A stretch of DNA of 49,014 nucleotides, taken from Chlorobiota bacterium. GTDB lineage: Bacteria > Bacteroidota > Bacteroidia > Bacteroidales > F082. The position numbers were made by a program, and so were the translations under genes. The notes below the pieces were generated by a model. That model ran no database searches, was not told the DNA's origin, and saw only the letters and a list, made by a program, of their open reading frames with translations. Positions within the stretch are counted from its first letter, which is position 1; each line of letters begins with the position of its first letter. Shown one piece after another: positions 8,257 to 16,648 of the stretch. Where the stretch lies: the NCBI GenBank assembly GCA_030596395.1, contig JAUVKF010000017.1:1-49014 (forward strand), in the 5' to 3' direction.

Positions 8257-10944
8257 CTAATGCAATTGAATGACCCGCATTTTATTTGGCTTCAATTTTA
8301 TTACCTTTTCTTTCTTAAATAGTTTGACCGGTATAGTGATATTCTCACCCGGTTCTATATCAATGTCAAATACTTTTTCTTCAAAATAATATGCATTGGT
8401 CAAACCTTCATCATGCATTTTAATTTCCCAGGTACCAGGCCTCACACCCGAAAACCTGAAATTGCCCTTTTCGTCTGTCACTGACTTTATTACTTCCTGA
8501 CCTCTTCTTAATTCAATTATTATTTTTGAAACTTCATCAGGTAAAGATTTTCCATTAGCCATATCAATAAGCCCATTGATCACACCACTTTTTGTTAGAC
8601 CTAATTCAATGAACGAGTCTTTGTTTTCCATGACGTTAATACGAATTGGCATAGGACGATCGGATATATCCTGAAAATCTACAGAAGTTTTATCCAGGAT
8701 AAGGTAATAACTTCCGGGCAAAACTTCTTCAAATATAAAATTACCTGCGGTATCAGTAATTTCGGTATATGAATTAAGATGAAGGATAATACCTTCAACA
8801 GACTTTACCCCCAGGTTCTTTATATTTCCTTTTACCTTTCCATAGTCGATCTTTTTCTTACTCAACGGTACTCCCAGGCGATAGGTATATGATAATTCAA
8901 CTGAGAGGTCGCTTGATACAAGATCTCTCTGTAACATCCCATATTGCATTCTTAAGCTAATCTCCTGATTTCTTCCAATGAGTTGATTTAACATTAATGT
9001 AAAGAAGTCTCTGTCACGATAGTATTCCTCAAGGGCATATGCATTTTGGAACCGAAAGTAAAGCTGTGTAGTTCTGGTGAACCATGCATCGAGGCTTACA
9101 CCGTAATAAATCCTTGAACTACTTGTTTCTGAATATCTATTGTCGTTACGGTAAGATGCAAAGGCTGTAATGTTTATCCGGTCTCTGGGTCTGTATCCCA
9201 AATCAACAAAAAAACCATATGATGGCGATTTATTATTTGCGGCTAACAAAAAATTGGTGGTTTGCGCAATTTCCCCGGATAACCTGAATGCAAATTTCTT
9301 AATAATCTGGTCATAATCCAGTTTTCCATAATACTCCTCATAGTGAAATTTTTTACCTGGCAACCGGTCCTCCCGCTCACGGTAACCAACGTAACCCCTT
9401 AGAGAGGCAAGTTTTGCGATTATCCAGCTAAAACCGCCCCGATAACTTATGGTAAATGGAGCTGTAGCAAATAATGTATCCCTGGCAGCATTGCGTTCAT
9501 CCCGCCGAAAATTGGCATTAATTGAAAATCCTTTATAAATATTTATGTTAAAATTACCTGTATACGAAAGTGTATTATTATAGTAACCTGTATAATCTTT
9601 ATCCGCAAAAATAATGAAGCCAGAAATATTAATCCGCCAAAATTTCGATGTAAGAGAGGCATAAATACCATTTCCTTCTTTTCCTACCAGTTGGCTACGA
9701 GAATACTCGACAAAGATTTTTGTATACTGAACCGGTTCAAATTCGCCTGATATACTCCCAATATGACCAATACCATTAATCGCGGCGTAATCTTTTGCAA
9801 GGTAGTGAAAACCGACTTTGTATTTATCATTAAAACTGTATGATGCACTTCCTGAAAAAGTTTGTTTAACGTCAGGATAAAAACGCGGCTGATTATAATA
9901 TGCTCTCAATTCCAGGCCACCCATACGCCCGGCAACACCTGCACCCCTCGCATATCTGCCAGGTTCAATTAATGGCGTTACCTGATATACCTGATCTCCC
10001 ACAAGCACATCGATTTTTTTACTTTTAAATTTTACGAAGTATTCGTCAACCTTACCAAGTGATGACAGGTAATATGTATTTGGCCCCCGAAACCTAAACT
10101 CCAGAAAATTTTGCGAATTTTGGCCTAACATTCCAACACCATAGGCCTCACCCTGAAATGCGTGTTTGAAACCTTCTTCAAAGTACCTGCTTAGATAAGT
10201 GGCCTTGAAATAAACAGGAAATTTGAATCGGTCATCAACAGGTCGAAATTCGGAAGGAATTACATTGACATATTCACTGGCAGAAAACCGAAGTGAATCA
10301 TTCCCCGCTACCATAGCATTTACACCAAAGGTATAACTGTTGACTGTGTTTGCTTGTGTAAGAGGGGTAAGGGAAACATTAAATATTTTATTCTCACCAG
10401 GATCTAATAAAAAGCTCTGTCCTCCGTTAATCGTACAATTTCTGGATTGAAGCCTGACGGAGACTTCTTTGTTGGAACTATTTCGTAAAAGTACTTTGGC
10501 ACTTATTGGTTCACCCGACTTTATGTAATCAGGGACATCATAAATATCAACATCCAGAGCAATTTTATTGATAACCTCAATTACAGTTTTAGCCTCAGCA
10601 ACTTTTACTTTAGTTACCTTATCCATAACAGAAATACCTATTGTATACACACCTGCATTAGCGTTTGCCGGGACTTTTACATTCACTAACTTAATATTTG
10701 AAGTTCGGGGTTTTATAGTTATTGTATTAAGATCAAGAATTTGGTTCCAGCCTTCGGGTAATTCTGCTTCCAGGTAAATTTGTAAACTTACTGGTGTTTT
10801 ATTAAATATTTTTATCGGGTAGGTAATATTACTACCTGGGTCAACTTTTTCCGTTTTTTGGTTTGTAATGTTGACAGTGATACCATCACCAAAAAGATTT
10901 GATGCATAAAAGATTATTAATAACAGAGCAATTACTCTAATCAT
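8257..10944 (-). CDS. Usher-like outer-membrane beta-barrel protein with flanking Ig-like and carboxypeptidase-regulatory domains
   Basis: An 895-residue exported protein (signal MIRVIALLLIIFYASNLFG). Residues about 22-128 and 130-232 are two NEW3/Ig-like sandwiches (KVDPGSNITYPIKIFNKT, ELPEGWN, VPANANAGVYTIGI). Residues about 240-700 are a long run of amphipathic strands with the Y/G/N/R composition of a large outer-membrane barrel, including VGDQVYQVTPLIEPGRYARG and ending DLSVELSYTYRLGVPL. Residues about 702-785 and 787-890 are two carboxypeptidase-regulatory-like domains (GKVKGNI..TDTAGNFIFEEVLPGSYYL; VTDEKGNFRFSGVRPGTWEI). Size, barrel plus terminal soluble domains, and position between a PapD-like chaperone gene and subunit genes suggest a fibre-exporting usher. 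I see no clear classical usher N-terminal or plug sequence, so this rests on architecture and context. It overlaps the chaperone gene by 8 bases. Confidence 0.72.
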   Translation of the reverse strand: MIRVIALLLIIFYASNLFGDGITVNITNQKTEKVDPGSNITYPIKIFNKTPVSLQIYLEAELPEGWNQILDLNTITIKPRTSNIKLVNVKVPANANAGVYTIGISVMDKVTKVKVAEAKTVIEVINKIALDVDIYDVPDYIKSGEPISAKVLLRNSSNKEVSVRLQSRNCTINGGQSFLLDPGENKIFNVSLTPLTQANTVNSYTFGVNAMVAGNDSLRFSASEYVNVIPSEFRPVDDRFKFPVYFKATYLSRYFEEGFKHAFQGEAYGVGMLGQNSQNFLEFRFRGPNTYYLSSLGKVDEYFVKFKSKKIDVLVGDQVYQVTPLIEPGRYARGAGVAGRMGGLELRAYYNQPRFYPDVKQTFSGSASYSFNDKYKVGFHYLAKDYAAINGIGHIGSISGEFEPVQYTKIFVEYSRSQLVGKEGNGIYASLTSKFWRINISGFIIFADKDYTGYYNNTLSYTGNFNINIYKGFSINANFRRDERNAARDTLFATAPFTISYRGGFSWIIAKLASLRGYVGYREREDRLPGKKFHYEEYYGKLDYDQIIKKFAFRLSGEIAQTTNFLLAANNKSPSYGFFVDLGYRPRDRINITAFASYRNDNRYSETSSSRIYYGVSLDAWFTRTTQLYFRFQNAYALEEYYRDRDFFTLMLNQLIGRNQEISLRMQYGMLQRDLVSSDLSVELSYTYRLGVPLSKKKIDYGKVKGNIKNLGVKSVEGIILHLNSYTEITDTAGNFIFEEVLPGSYYLILDKTSVDFQDISDRPMPIRINVMENKDSFIELGLTKSGVINGLIDMANGKSLPDEVSKIIIELRRGQEVIKSVTDEKGNFRFSGVRPGTWEIKMHDEGLTNAYYFEEKVFDIDIEPGENITIPVKLFKKEKVIKLKPNKMRVIQLH

Positions 10945-11782
10945 CCTTTATTTCCAGTGTCAAATTGGTTCCAAATACTTCTTCCTCTGAACAATCTGCA
11001 AGCAAAAGGGATTGAAATGTCCCGGCTTGTAAACTTGAAAGATCAATCTCAAAACGCCTGGATGTTTTTGGATATACTCGTTTTGTTATCGATTTGTAAA
11101 TACCCAGAGATTTTCCTGCCTCATTAAATAATTCGATCGATACTGTTGGACTTAACATAAAATCACCGCTGTTAATTATATCAACATCGAGTATCTTTTT
11201 TTCATTCTCCTGCTTTAATGCTATATTGATGAACTCAACATCTTTTTTTCCGTTACCGTTAAAATGGCATATAATCTGAATAGCATAACGGATTACAGAA
11301 TTAATGGTAAGTAAACCCTGTTTAATATCCATTGGTGATTTTGTTCCCTCAACAAGGAGAACACTCCAATGAGTTCCATTTAAATTATTAGTATCGGGGA
11401 CAATTATTCTATAATTTATCGTAGTTGTTTCACTCGGTTCCAATGTATAATTATCAGGTTCATAATCAATCCAGGAAGCATTTGAGCGACTGGTACTGCT
11501 AGCTTCCGGATAATCTGATTCTCCGCTGTGATTAATAAAATAGTCACGCTGATAAACAATAAACGATTCGGGATGTTCTGAAGTATTACTCACAACAATA
11601 GCCCCTCTAATAGTGTCTCCTGATTTAACTGAATGTTGGTGTGTAAGTCCGTTGGTGATGACTAATGCTGCAAAAGCAGAAGATGAATTAACAACTAAAA
11701 ACAACAAAAACAACCCTAATAATACTGACTGTTTTAATTTTTTCCAATATTCTCTTTTAAACAAAAAGACGTATTTATTCAT
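10937..11782 (-). CDS. PapD-like periplasmic chaperone (two Ig-like domains)
   Basis: A 281-residue protein with a long basic n-region and hydrophobic segment (about 19-36), cleaved near SSAFA. Domain 1 (about 40-150) carries the fimbrial-chaperone pattern: TIRGAIVVSNTSEHPESFIVY, then ASWIDYEPDNYTLEPSETT, a Pro-Asp turn and NGTHWSVLLVEG. This corresponds to the W-x-P-x-x-x-x-L-x-P-G-x-x-x and D-G-x-Y-x-S segments of PapD/CsuC-type proteins. The linker strand INSVIRYAIQI resembles the strand that joins the two domains and zips onto subunits. Domain 2 (about 175-281) is another beta-sandwich. Gram-positive DUF916 proteins have a similar domain 1, so the assignment is at fold level. The gene directly precedes the usher-like gene. 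Confidence 0.72.
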   Translation of the reverse strand: MNKYVFLFKREYWKKLKQSVLLGLFLLFLVVNSSSAFAALVITNGLTHQHSVKSGDTIRGAIVVSNTSEHPESFIVYQRDYFINHSGESDYPEASSTSRSNASWIDYEPDNYTLEPSETTTINYRIIVPDTNNLNGTHWSVLLVEGTKSPMDIKQGLLTINSVIRYAIQIICHFNGNGKKDVEFINIALKQENEKKILDVDIINSGDFMLSPTVSIELFNEAGKSLGIYKSITKRVYPKTSRRFEIDLSSLQAGTFQSLLLADCSEEEVFGTNLTLEIKDD

Positions 11783-11803
11783 AACAAATTATGTTTTGAA
11801 ATG

Positions 11804-11963
11804 GAGGCTGTCTCATAAGTATTGAATTTTATATTTTTTCACGCAAACCTGCCTGCCGGCAGGCAGGGCCACAAAGACCGCAGCGTTAATGTGCTGAGTT
11901 TCAATTGTGTTCTCTCAGTGTGCTCTGCATCGTTACGTGAATTAAGACTTATGAGACAGCCTC
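11804..11963. mobile_element. MITE-like element with perfect 17-bp terminal inverted repeats
   Basis: A 160-bp element with ends GAGGCTGTCTCATAAGT (11804-11820) and the exact complement (11947-11963). It contains a 20-bp perfect palindrome CCTGCCTGCCGGCAGGCAGG (11848-11867) and a CGCAAAG-type stretch seen in many Bacteroidota intergenic repeats. It is non-coding with no transposase. GAGGCTGTCTCA-type ends resemble IS-element ends, so mobilisation by a transposase encoded elsewhere is plausible. I could not identify a target-site duplication. It separates subunit gene B from the chaperone gene. Confidence 0.72.
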
Positions 11964-11992
11964 ACAGTTGTTTTCTGATTTTCTGAAAATTG

Positions 11993-12583
11993 TTAATTAT
12001 CAGATAGTGTATAGGTAACCGTAATATCGGTATCAACTGCATCTAAGGCAGCATAATCACTATTATCCATTGCAAGTCCATACGTTAATTGATGTCCATT
12101 ATTTGCAAGATTGCCAGTATAACAACTGCCAATACTTTGAATAATATTTTGCGTTCCTCCACCCAGAGTAAATGCAGATCCTCCACCAATTACTGATCCA
12201 AGTGCTCCACCACCGGAACCGGCAGGATCTGCAACTGTAAGGCTAAGTGTCATTCCTGTTGGCATTGTACCTGTGGCAACTACAGAAATTGTTCTGGCGG
12301 CGTCGCCAGTACTCGTATTTTTAATTGACGAGTAATTCAGCCACAACGCATTATTTGTAACAGTGGAAAAATCAAGTGCCTCTCCAGCCTCAGTTGGGGC
12401 TGTGGGTCCAATAGTAATACTGGTACTCGCTTCCGTAGATTCAACATCCAATATTGCTACTTCAGGAATAGAAACCGTAAGAATGTGGCTACCTATCTCA
12501 GTATCCTGGGCCAAAAGTGAATTAAAAGCTGTTGTAATAAACAGCAATGCTAAAATTAATTTTAAAAAAAATAGTTTTCTCAT
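11993..12583 (-). CDS. Small secreted subunit B, paralogue of A and C
   Basis: A 196-residue protein with a signal peptide ending LLAQ. The mature start SHILTVSIPEVAILDVES is almost the same as in A. Shared blocks follow: EAGEALDF, NALWLNYSSIK, MPTGMTLSL, then a Gly-rich loop, IGSCYTGNLANNGHQLTYGL, YAALDA, and the terminal strand ITVTYTLSDN. The single Cys of the IGSCYTG block is conserved in A and, slightly shifted, in C. It is probably a fibre subunit exported by the chaperone and usher-like proteins downstream. A structured 240-base gap separates it from gene A, and the MITE-like element separates it from the chaperone gene. Confidence 0.78.
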   Translation of the reverse strand: MRKLFFLKLILALLFITTAFNSLLAQDTEIGSHILTVSIPEVAILDVESTEASTSITIGPTAPTEAGEALDFSTVTNNALWLNYSSIKNTSTGDAARTISVVATGTMPTGMTLSLTVADPAGSGGGALGSVIGGGSAFTLGGGTQNIIQSIGSCYTGNLANNGHQLTYGLAMDNSDYAALDAVDTDITVTYTLSDN

Positions 12584-12588
12584 TTTTT

Positions 12589-12631
12589 AAGGTTTTATTA
12601 GTTCTCAGTATGAGATCAAAACTAAAACCTT
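12589..12631 (-). promoter_or_regulatory. Palindrome with embedded -7 box upstream of subunit B
   Basis: AAGGTTTTA (12589-12597) pairs with TAAAACCTT (12623-12631), and an inner CTCA-GTA-TGAG hairpin sits between. On the minus strand the right half contains TAGTTTTG (12624 to 12617), a match to the TAnnTTTG -7 box. It is either a promoter overlapped by an operator-like palindrome or, if transcribed from further upstream, a leader hairpin. Confidence 0.4.
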
Positions 12632-12662
12632 TTTGAAGCTATTTATTAGCAACTATACCATT

Positions 12663-12688
12663 AATGCTAACAGTAGATTGTTAGCATT
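12663..12688 (-). promoter_or_regulatory. Perfect 10-bp hairpin in the A-B intergenic region
   Basis: AATGCTAACA and TGTTAGCATT are separated by a 6-base loop. There is no T tract, so it is not a plain terminator. It lies between the gene A terminator and the gene B start, and could protect an mRNA end or bind a regulator. Confidence 0.4.
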
Positions 12689-12768
12689 TACAGGCCTTTC
12701 CAACGCGGCAAGCAATTTATATCTGAGCATAGCAACACGTCCACATTAAATTTTCATATATGCAAAAA

Positions 12769-12792
12769 GGGCTCCCAAATTATTGGAAGCCC
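12769..12792 (-). terminator. Rho-independent terminator after subunit A
   Basis: On the minus strand GGGCTTCCAA and TTGGGAGCCC form a 10-bp stem with one wobble pair and a 4-base loop. TTTTTGC follows immediately. It lies 31 bases after the stop of gene A, so most A transcripts should end here and the rest of the locus would be read by leakage or from its own promoter. Confidence 0.8.
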
Positions 12793-12822
12793 CTTACTAA
12801 AGCATTTTAAATTCTTTTTTGA

Positions 12823-13392
12823 CTATACGTCTGCCATTGTATAGGTAACAGTAATATCAGCTTGATCACCTGCAATGAGGTCTGAATAATTATTATTATC
12901 CATATCCAATTCATATTCGAGGTTAACACCGAAATTTGCACCATCTCCTGTATAACAACTACCTATTCCAGTAATCACATTCTGTCCTGTTGTACTTGGA
13001 GAAAAAGCAACAACTGCTGTTCCACGATCTCCGAATCCTGTAGAAGGGTCAGCAGCAGTTAACTGAAGTGTCATACCCGAAGGCACATCAATATCCATTG
13101 TTGCCGTAATAACACGTGTTGCTAATGCTGATGGCTTAATTGATGAATAATTGAGCCATAGATTGTCATTAGTCATGTTATTAAAATCTAATGGATCACC
13201 GGCTTCTCCTGAATGAGTTGGAGTTAATTCAACATCAGTTGATGCTGCTGATGTCTCAATATCAAGCAACGCGATGTTTGGAATACTGATTTTCAAAAGA
13301 TGACTATCAGTATCCGTGTCCTGAGCCATAATAGTTGACACGCCTGTTAAAATAAATGTTGCAATAAGCAACAGTACGCTTAATTTTTTCAT
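12823..13392 (-). CDS. Small secreted subunit A, probable major subunit
   Basis: A 189-residue protein with a signal peptide (MKKLSVLLLIATFILTGVSTIMAQ). The mature part begins DTDTDSHLLKISIPNIALLDIE and shares all landmark blocks with B and C: GEAGDPLDF, NLWLNYSSIK, VPSGMTLQL, IGSCYTGDGAN, YELDMDNNNY and the C-terminal strand ITVTYTMADV. It is the first gene of the locus and has its own strong terminator, the usual arrangement when a major structural subunit must be made in excess. The divergent GNAT gene starts within about 35-125 bases, so the promoter must lie in that short interval. I found no clear TAnnTTTG box there. Confidence 0.78.
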   Translation of the reverse strand: MKKLSVLLLIATFILTGVSTIMAQDTDTDSHLLKISIPNIALLDIETSAASTDVELTPTHSGEAGDPLDFNNMTNDNLWLNYSSIKPSALATRVITATMDIDVPSGMTLQLTAADPSTGFGDRGTAVVAFSPSTTGQNVITGIGSCYTGDGANFGVNLEYELDMDNNNYSDLIAGDQADITVTYTMADV

Positions 13393-13425
13393 TTTCTCGT
13401 TTTTTAAGGTTTAATATTAAGGTTT

Positions 13426-14007
13426 GTGTGTTTTCTAAATATTTCAACTTACTTTTATGATCCGAAAATCATTTTCTCATTCGTAAGTTTGGTTCATATA
13501 CGGCGACATATTGATAAGGTTACAGTTGCTCAGGCAGATGACCTGGATGACATCACCAAAATCCTGAATCAGGCTATTAATTGGGGCAATGCAAATGCAT
13601 ATACAAAAGAGCTTAGAAGCGAGGACCGCTATGAATGGTTCAAAGAACACATGGAAGGAAAATATGCGGTTTATGTTTATAAAGAAGGTGAAACAGTTCT
13701 TGGTTACTTAAGTATTGGACCATACAGGAAGGGTAGGGGAGCATTTCGTAATACCGCAGAGGTTAGTTACTATGTGGATTTTACTCATCACCGAAAAGGG
13801 ATTGCATCAAAATTAATGTTAGAGGCATTTGAACACTGCCAGGAAAAAGAAATTAAAACTTTGCTGACCTTTTTATACAGCCACAATAAATCCAGTATTG
13901 ATTTTATGAAGAGGTTTGGTTTTGAGCAATGGGGATTATTCCCCAGAACAGCAGAAACAAAAGGAAAAGAATTTGATCATGTGATTTATGGTAAAAGGAT
14001 TGAATAA
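13426..14007 (+). CDS. GNAT-family N-acetyltransferase, phosphinothricin-acetyltransferase-like
   Basis: The core motif V..SYYVDFTHHRKGIASKLML (acetyl-CoA-binding R/Q-x-x-G-x-G/A type) and IKTLLTFLYSHNKSSIDFMKRFGFEQWG are typical of the Pat/YncA subgroup, which N-acetylates small amino compounds or methionine derivatives; the substrate is unknown. The start is a problem. Homology should begin around VTVAQADDLDDI (13519 on), but no in-frame ATG exists upstream. The only options are GTG at 13426, TTG at 13489, or ATA/ATT at 13498/13510. A TAAGTTTG -7-like box at 13484-13491 argues for a start after it. The coordinates give the longest frame. Confidence 0.8.
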   Translation: MCFLNISTYFYDPKIIFSFVSLVHIRRHIDKVTVAQADDLDDITKILNQAINWGNANAYTKELRSEDRYEWFKEHMEGKYAVYVYKEGETVLGYLSIGPYRKGRGAFRNTAEVSYYVDFTHHRKGIASKLMLEAFEHCQEKEIKTLLTFLYSHNKSSIDFMKRFGFEQWGLFPRTAETKGKEFDHVIYGKRIE

Positions 14008-14078
14008 TTTCTGCAATAATTTACCGATTATAATTAACTGTTAATATTACAAAATAGAATCTAAACAGACCTAAAGAG

Positions 14079-14984
14079 ATGGTATATACACTGGGCGAAT
14101 CATTACTGGACATCATATTTACTGATACAGGTCAAATTACTGCCAAGGCTGGTGGAAGTGTACTAAACACTTCTGTATCGCTTGGCAGATGTGGAATTGA
14201 TGTATCCCTGATCAGCGAATTGGGTGATGATACAACGGCAGAATTTATCCTCCGTTTTCTAAAAGAAAACAATGTTGACACACGTTTTATTAAGAAATAT
14301 TATCACCAAACTACTTCTCTTGCAGTTGCCCACCTCAACAAGTTGAAAATCCCTTCGTTCTCAATTTACAAAACATACCCAACTCAAAGGAGGCTTATTC
14401 CACCAAAAAAATTTCAGAAGGGTGACATTCTTGTTTTCGGTTCACTCTACTCGCTGGACACAGCAATAAGAAATGAGATTATTGAAATAATTTTAAAAGC
14501 CAAAAATGAAGGGGCTTTGGTATGTTACGATCCAAACATCAGGAAACATAATCTCGATGAACCATTGTTAAAACAAGCCGTAACTGAAAATTTTGCTTTT
14601 GCAGATATTATCAAAGGTTCGGAAGAGGATCTCATGAATATTTTCGGGGAAAAGAATGATGAGGAATATTACGCCGAAATCGCGAAAATAAATCCCGATG
14701 CCATATTCATACTTACTTTAGGAAAAGAAGGTGTCATCGGTTATAAAACAGATAAGATTGTTAAGCTACCTGCAAAAAGAATTGATGTGATAAGCACCAT
14801 TGGTGCCGGGGATGCTTTTAATGCAGGAATTATATACTATCTTGAAAAATTGAAAGACAAAGAAGCATGGTTTGATAGCATATCACCTGCTTTATTTGAG
14901 GAAATGCTACAATCCGGTTTACAATTTTCAGCAGAAGTTTGTGGGTCTATTGAGAATTACATCTCCAAAGCCCCACCCAACTAA
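14079..14984 (+). CDS. PfkB-family carbohydrate kinase (fructokinase-like)
   Basis: A 301-residue ribokinase-fold sugar kinase. The N-terminal GESLLDII and the Gly-Gly substrate loop AKAGGSVLNTSVSLGRCG match PfkB signature 1. TIGAGDAFNAGI, with the catalytic Asp, is signature 2. VCYDPNIRK is the usual strand before the anion hole. The likely reaction is ATP-dependent phosphorylation of fructose or a related sugar, but family members differ in substrate. It is convergent with the C1 peptidase gene (10 bases apart). Confidence 0.88.
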   Translation: MVYTLGESLLDIIFTDTGQITAKAGGSVLNTSVSLGRCGIDVSLISELGDDTTAEFILRFLKENNVDTRFIKKYYHQTTSLAVAHLNKLKIPSFSIYKTYPTQRRLIPPKKFQKGDILVFGSLYSLDTAIRNEIIEIILKAKNEGALVCYDPNIRKHNLDEPLLKQAVTENFAFADIIKGSEEDLMNIFGEKNDEEYYAEIAKINPDAIFILTLGKEGVIGYKTDKIVKLPAKRIDVISTIGAGDAFNAGIIYYLEKLKDKEAWFDSISPALFEEMLQSGLQFSAEVCGSIENYISKAPPN

Positions 14985-14994
14985 ATGCCAAAAC

Positions 14995-16623
14995 CTAATC
15001 CATTTTCAACATCTTTTTAGTACTCGTCAACAAACCATTCAGGCTTAATCTGTATATATAAACACCCGGCTTTACAGTAACTTCTGCTTCCCAATCAACC
15101 ATATGTTCTCCTGCATTTTGCGCTTCGTTAACCAGGGTTTTTACAAGTTTTCCATCCAGTGAATAAACAGCCAGTTCAACGTGAGCATTTATTTGGAGGG
15201 TATAACGAATTGTCGTTTTTTCTGTAAAAGGATTTGGGTAATTCTGATCAGAAGTGCCATCGATAATATTCATTTCCGGCTTAAGACCCGTTGACGGATC
15301 ATGGATAGCCAGGGCTTTAATGCAAATGTTACCCGTATTTTGAAAGCCGGAATTGTCATTGTAATAGTAAAAATCAGTCCAGGAACCTTCGTCAGAGAAA
15401 TACGACTCTCCGGGGCTGGCCGTTGATGGAACGATAACACGGACATTAGCCCCCAGTAAAACCGGCACTTCCGAAGTTCTGTCGTAAGGAAAACCGCCGT
15501 TGGATAAATAGAGAAAAACGTAAAAGTCATCATCTTCCGGAAGATTAACCGTATCAGGTAGATCAACGGTATGAAGTCCGGAATACTGAAAATCCCCTGA
15601 AATAGTTGTCAGTTCATTTTCAAGAAACGTCCCATCAAAATCATCAAAAATTTTAACCGTATAATTCACACTATCCTCAGCGGTAAAAAAATTAACAGCT
15701 ACAATGGCTTCATCTTCAGAAGTTGTAAAGGCATTAAAAGCTTCATCTACATATTTTAATGTATCGCGCCATCCGTGATAATCATGGTAATAGGCTGTAT
15801 CATAATTTAATAATTCGACATCCTGGAATGAGATAGCACCCATTTCAGGATTTTGACAAGCATGTTTATCATAATATGAAATCCAGAAGTAGCCATTTTT
15901 GCCCCAATCATCTCCCCAGCTATTTTTACAAATCCATGCTCCGGGCAAAGGCGCCTGGGTTACTCTGTTATTATCCCAACCAACGATGGATATGGAATGA
16001 TTTGGTTCGGTATTACTTGAAGGTGGTTGGTAATGGTTGTAATTTCCGTCAATAAAAGCTCCCGAGTAGCACATGCAGGTAGCCATCACACCTTCTTCCA
16101 TAATCTTACTTTTAATCAGGTCGATATTTTCAAGATTGGGGCCTGCTGTGTACCATTCAACATCTCTCGGATAATAATAATGATAATCTTCGCCAGTTCG
16201 GTCGGGTGGGGTATCATACGACTGGCCGTCAATATCCCGTACTGCACCATCCAACCGTGACAGATAAGCTGTTGTAACCCTGTAATCTCCACCAAAATGG
16301 ACTTCCAAACCTTCACCGTTATCAAAAGGCGGATCAAGATCCTGGTTATAATAACTGTTGTAACCATTCCACCAGTCCAGGTGGTATTCGGCCAGTGCGG
16401 GCTCACCGGTATCACCGGCAGCCAGCCAATTACCTGTCATCATCAGGTTGCCTTCAATCGCAGACATGGTGCCGTGTGTCCAGCATGTACCTCCTTGTTG
16501 GGATTTTACACTGGTTACATAATTCTCTCCGTTATAGTTTCTTAAATCAAAAGTGTCAGGCGTTTGCGCCTGAATAACCGAAAGCGTAAAGATTGATGTA
16601 ATGAGAGTTAATAATGTCTTCAT
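14995..16623 (-). CDS. T9SS-exported C1 (papain-like) cysteine peptidase
   Basis: A 542-residue protein with signal peptide [20 protein letters not shown]. The papain-type catalytic set is complete: Cys47 in [10 protein letters not shown], His209 in [10 protein letters not shown] and Asn234 in [11 protein letters not shown] beta-rich domain without catalytic motifs fills about 255-455. Residues about 460-542 form a type A T9SS sorting domain ([18 protein letters not shown] ... KPGVYIYRL), so the enzyme should be carried across the outer membrane and attached or released. No long propeptide precedes the catalytic domain. It lies 25 bases downstream of the macrodomain gene on the same strand and might be read through from that operon. 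Confidence 0.92.
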   Translation of the reverse strand: MKTLLTLITSIFTLSVIQAQTPDTFDLRNYNGENYVTSVKSQQGGTCWTHGTMSAIEGNLMMTGNWLAAGDTGEPALAEYHLDWWNGYNSYYNQDLDPPFDNGEGLEVHFGGDYRVTTAYLSRLDGAVRDIDGQSYDTPPDRTGEDYHYYYPRDVEWYTAGPNLENIDLIKSKIMEEGVMATCMCYSGAFIDGNYNHYQPPSSNTEPNHSISIVGWDNNRVTQAPLPGAWICKNSWGDDWGKNGYFWISYYDKHACQNPEMGAISFQDVELLNYDTAYYHDYHGWRDTLKYVDEAFNAFTTSEDEAIVAVNFFTAEDSVNYTVKIFDDFDGTFLENELTTISGDFQYSGLHTVDLPDTVNLPEDDDFYVFLYLSNGGFPYDRTSEVPVLLGANVRVIVPSTASPGESYFSDEGSWTDFYYYNDNSGFQNTGNICIKALAIHDPSTGLKPEMNIIDGTSDQNYPNPFTEKTTIRYTLQINAHVELAVYSLDGKLVKTLVNEAQNAGEHMVDWEAEVTVKPGVYIYRLSLNGLLTSTKKMLKMD

Positions 16624-16648
16624 TTTTATATTTATAAAGGTTTATCAA

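Noticed and set aside
7148-13392. Ordinary FimA/Mfa1-type Bacteroidota pilus operon
   Set aside because: No lipobox signal peptides and none of the long pilin domain patterns. The presence of a PapD-like chaperone and a large barrel protein does not fit that system.
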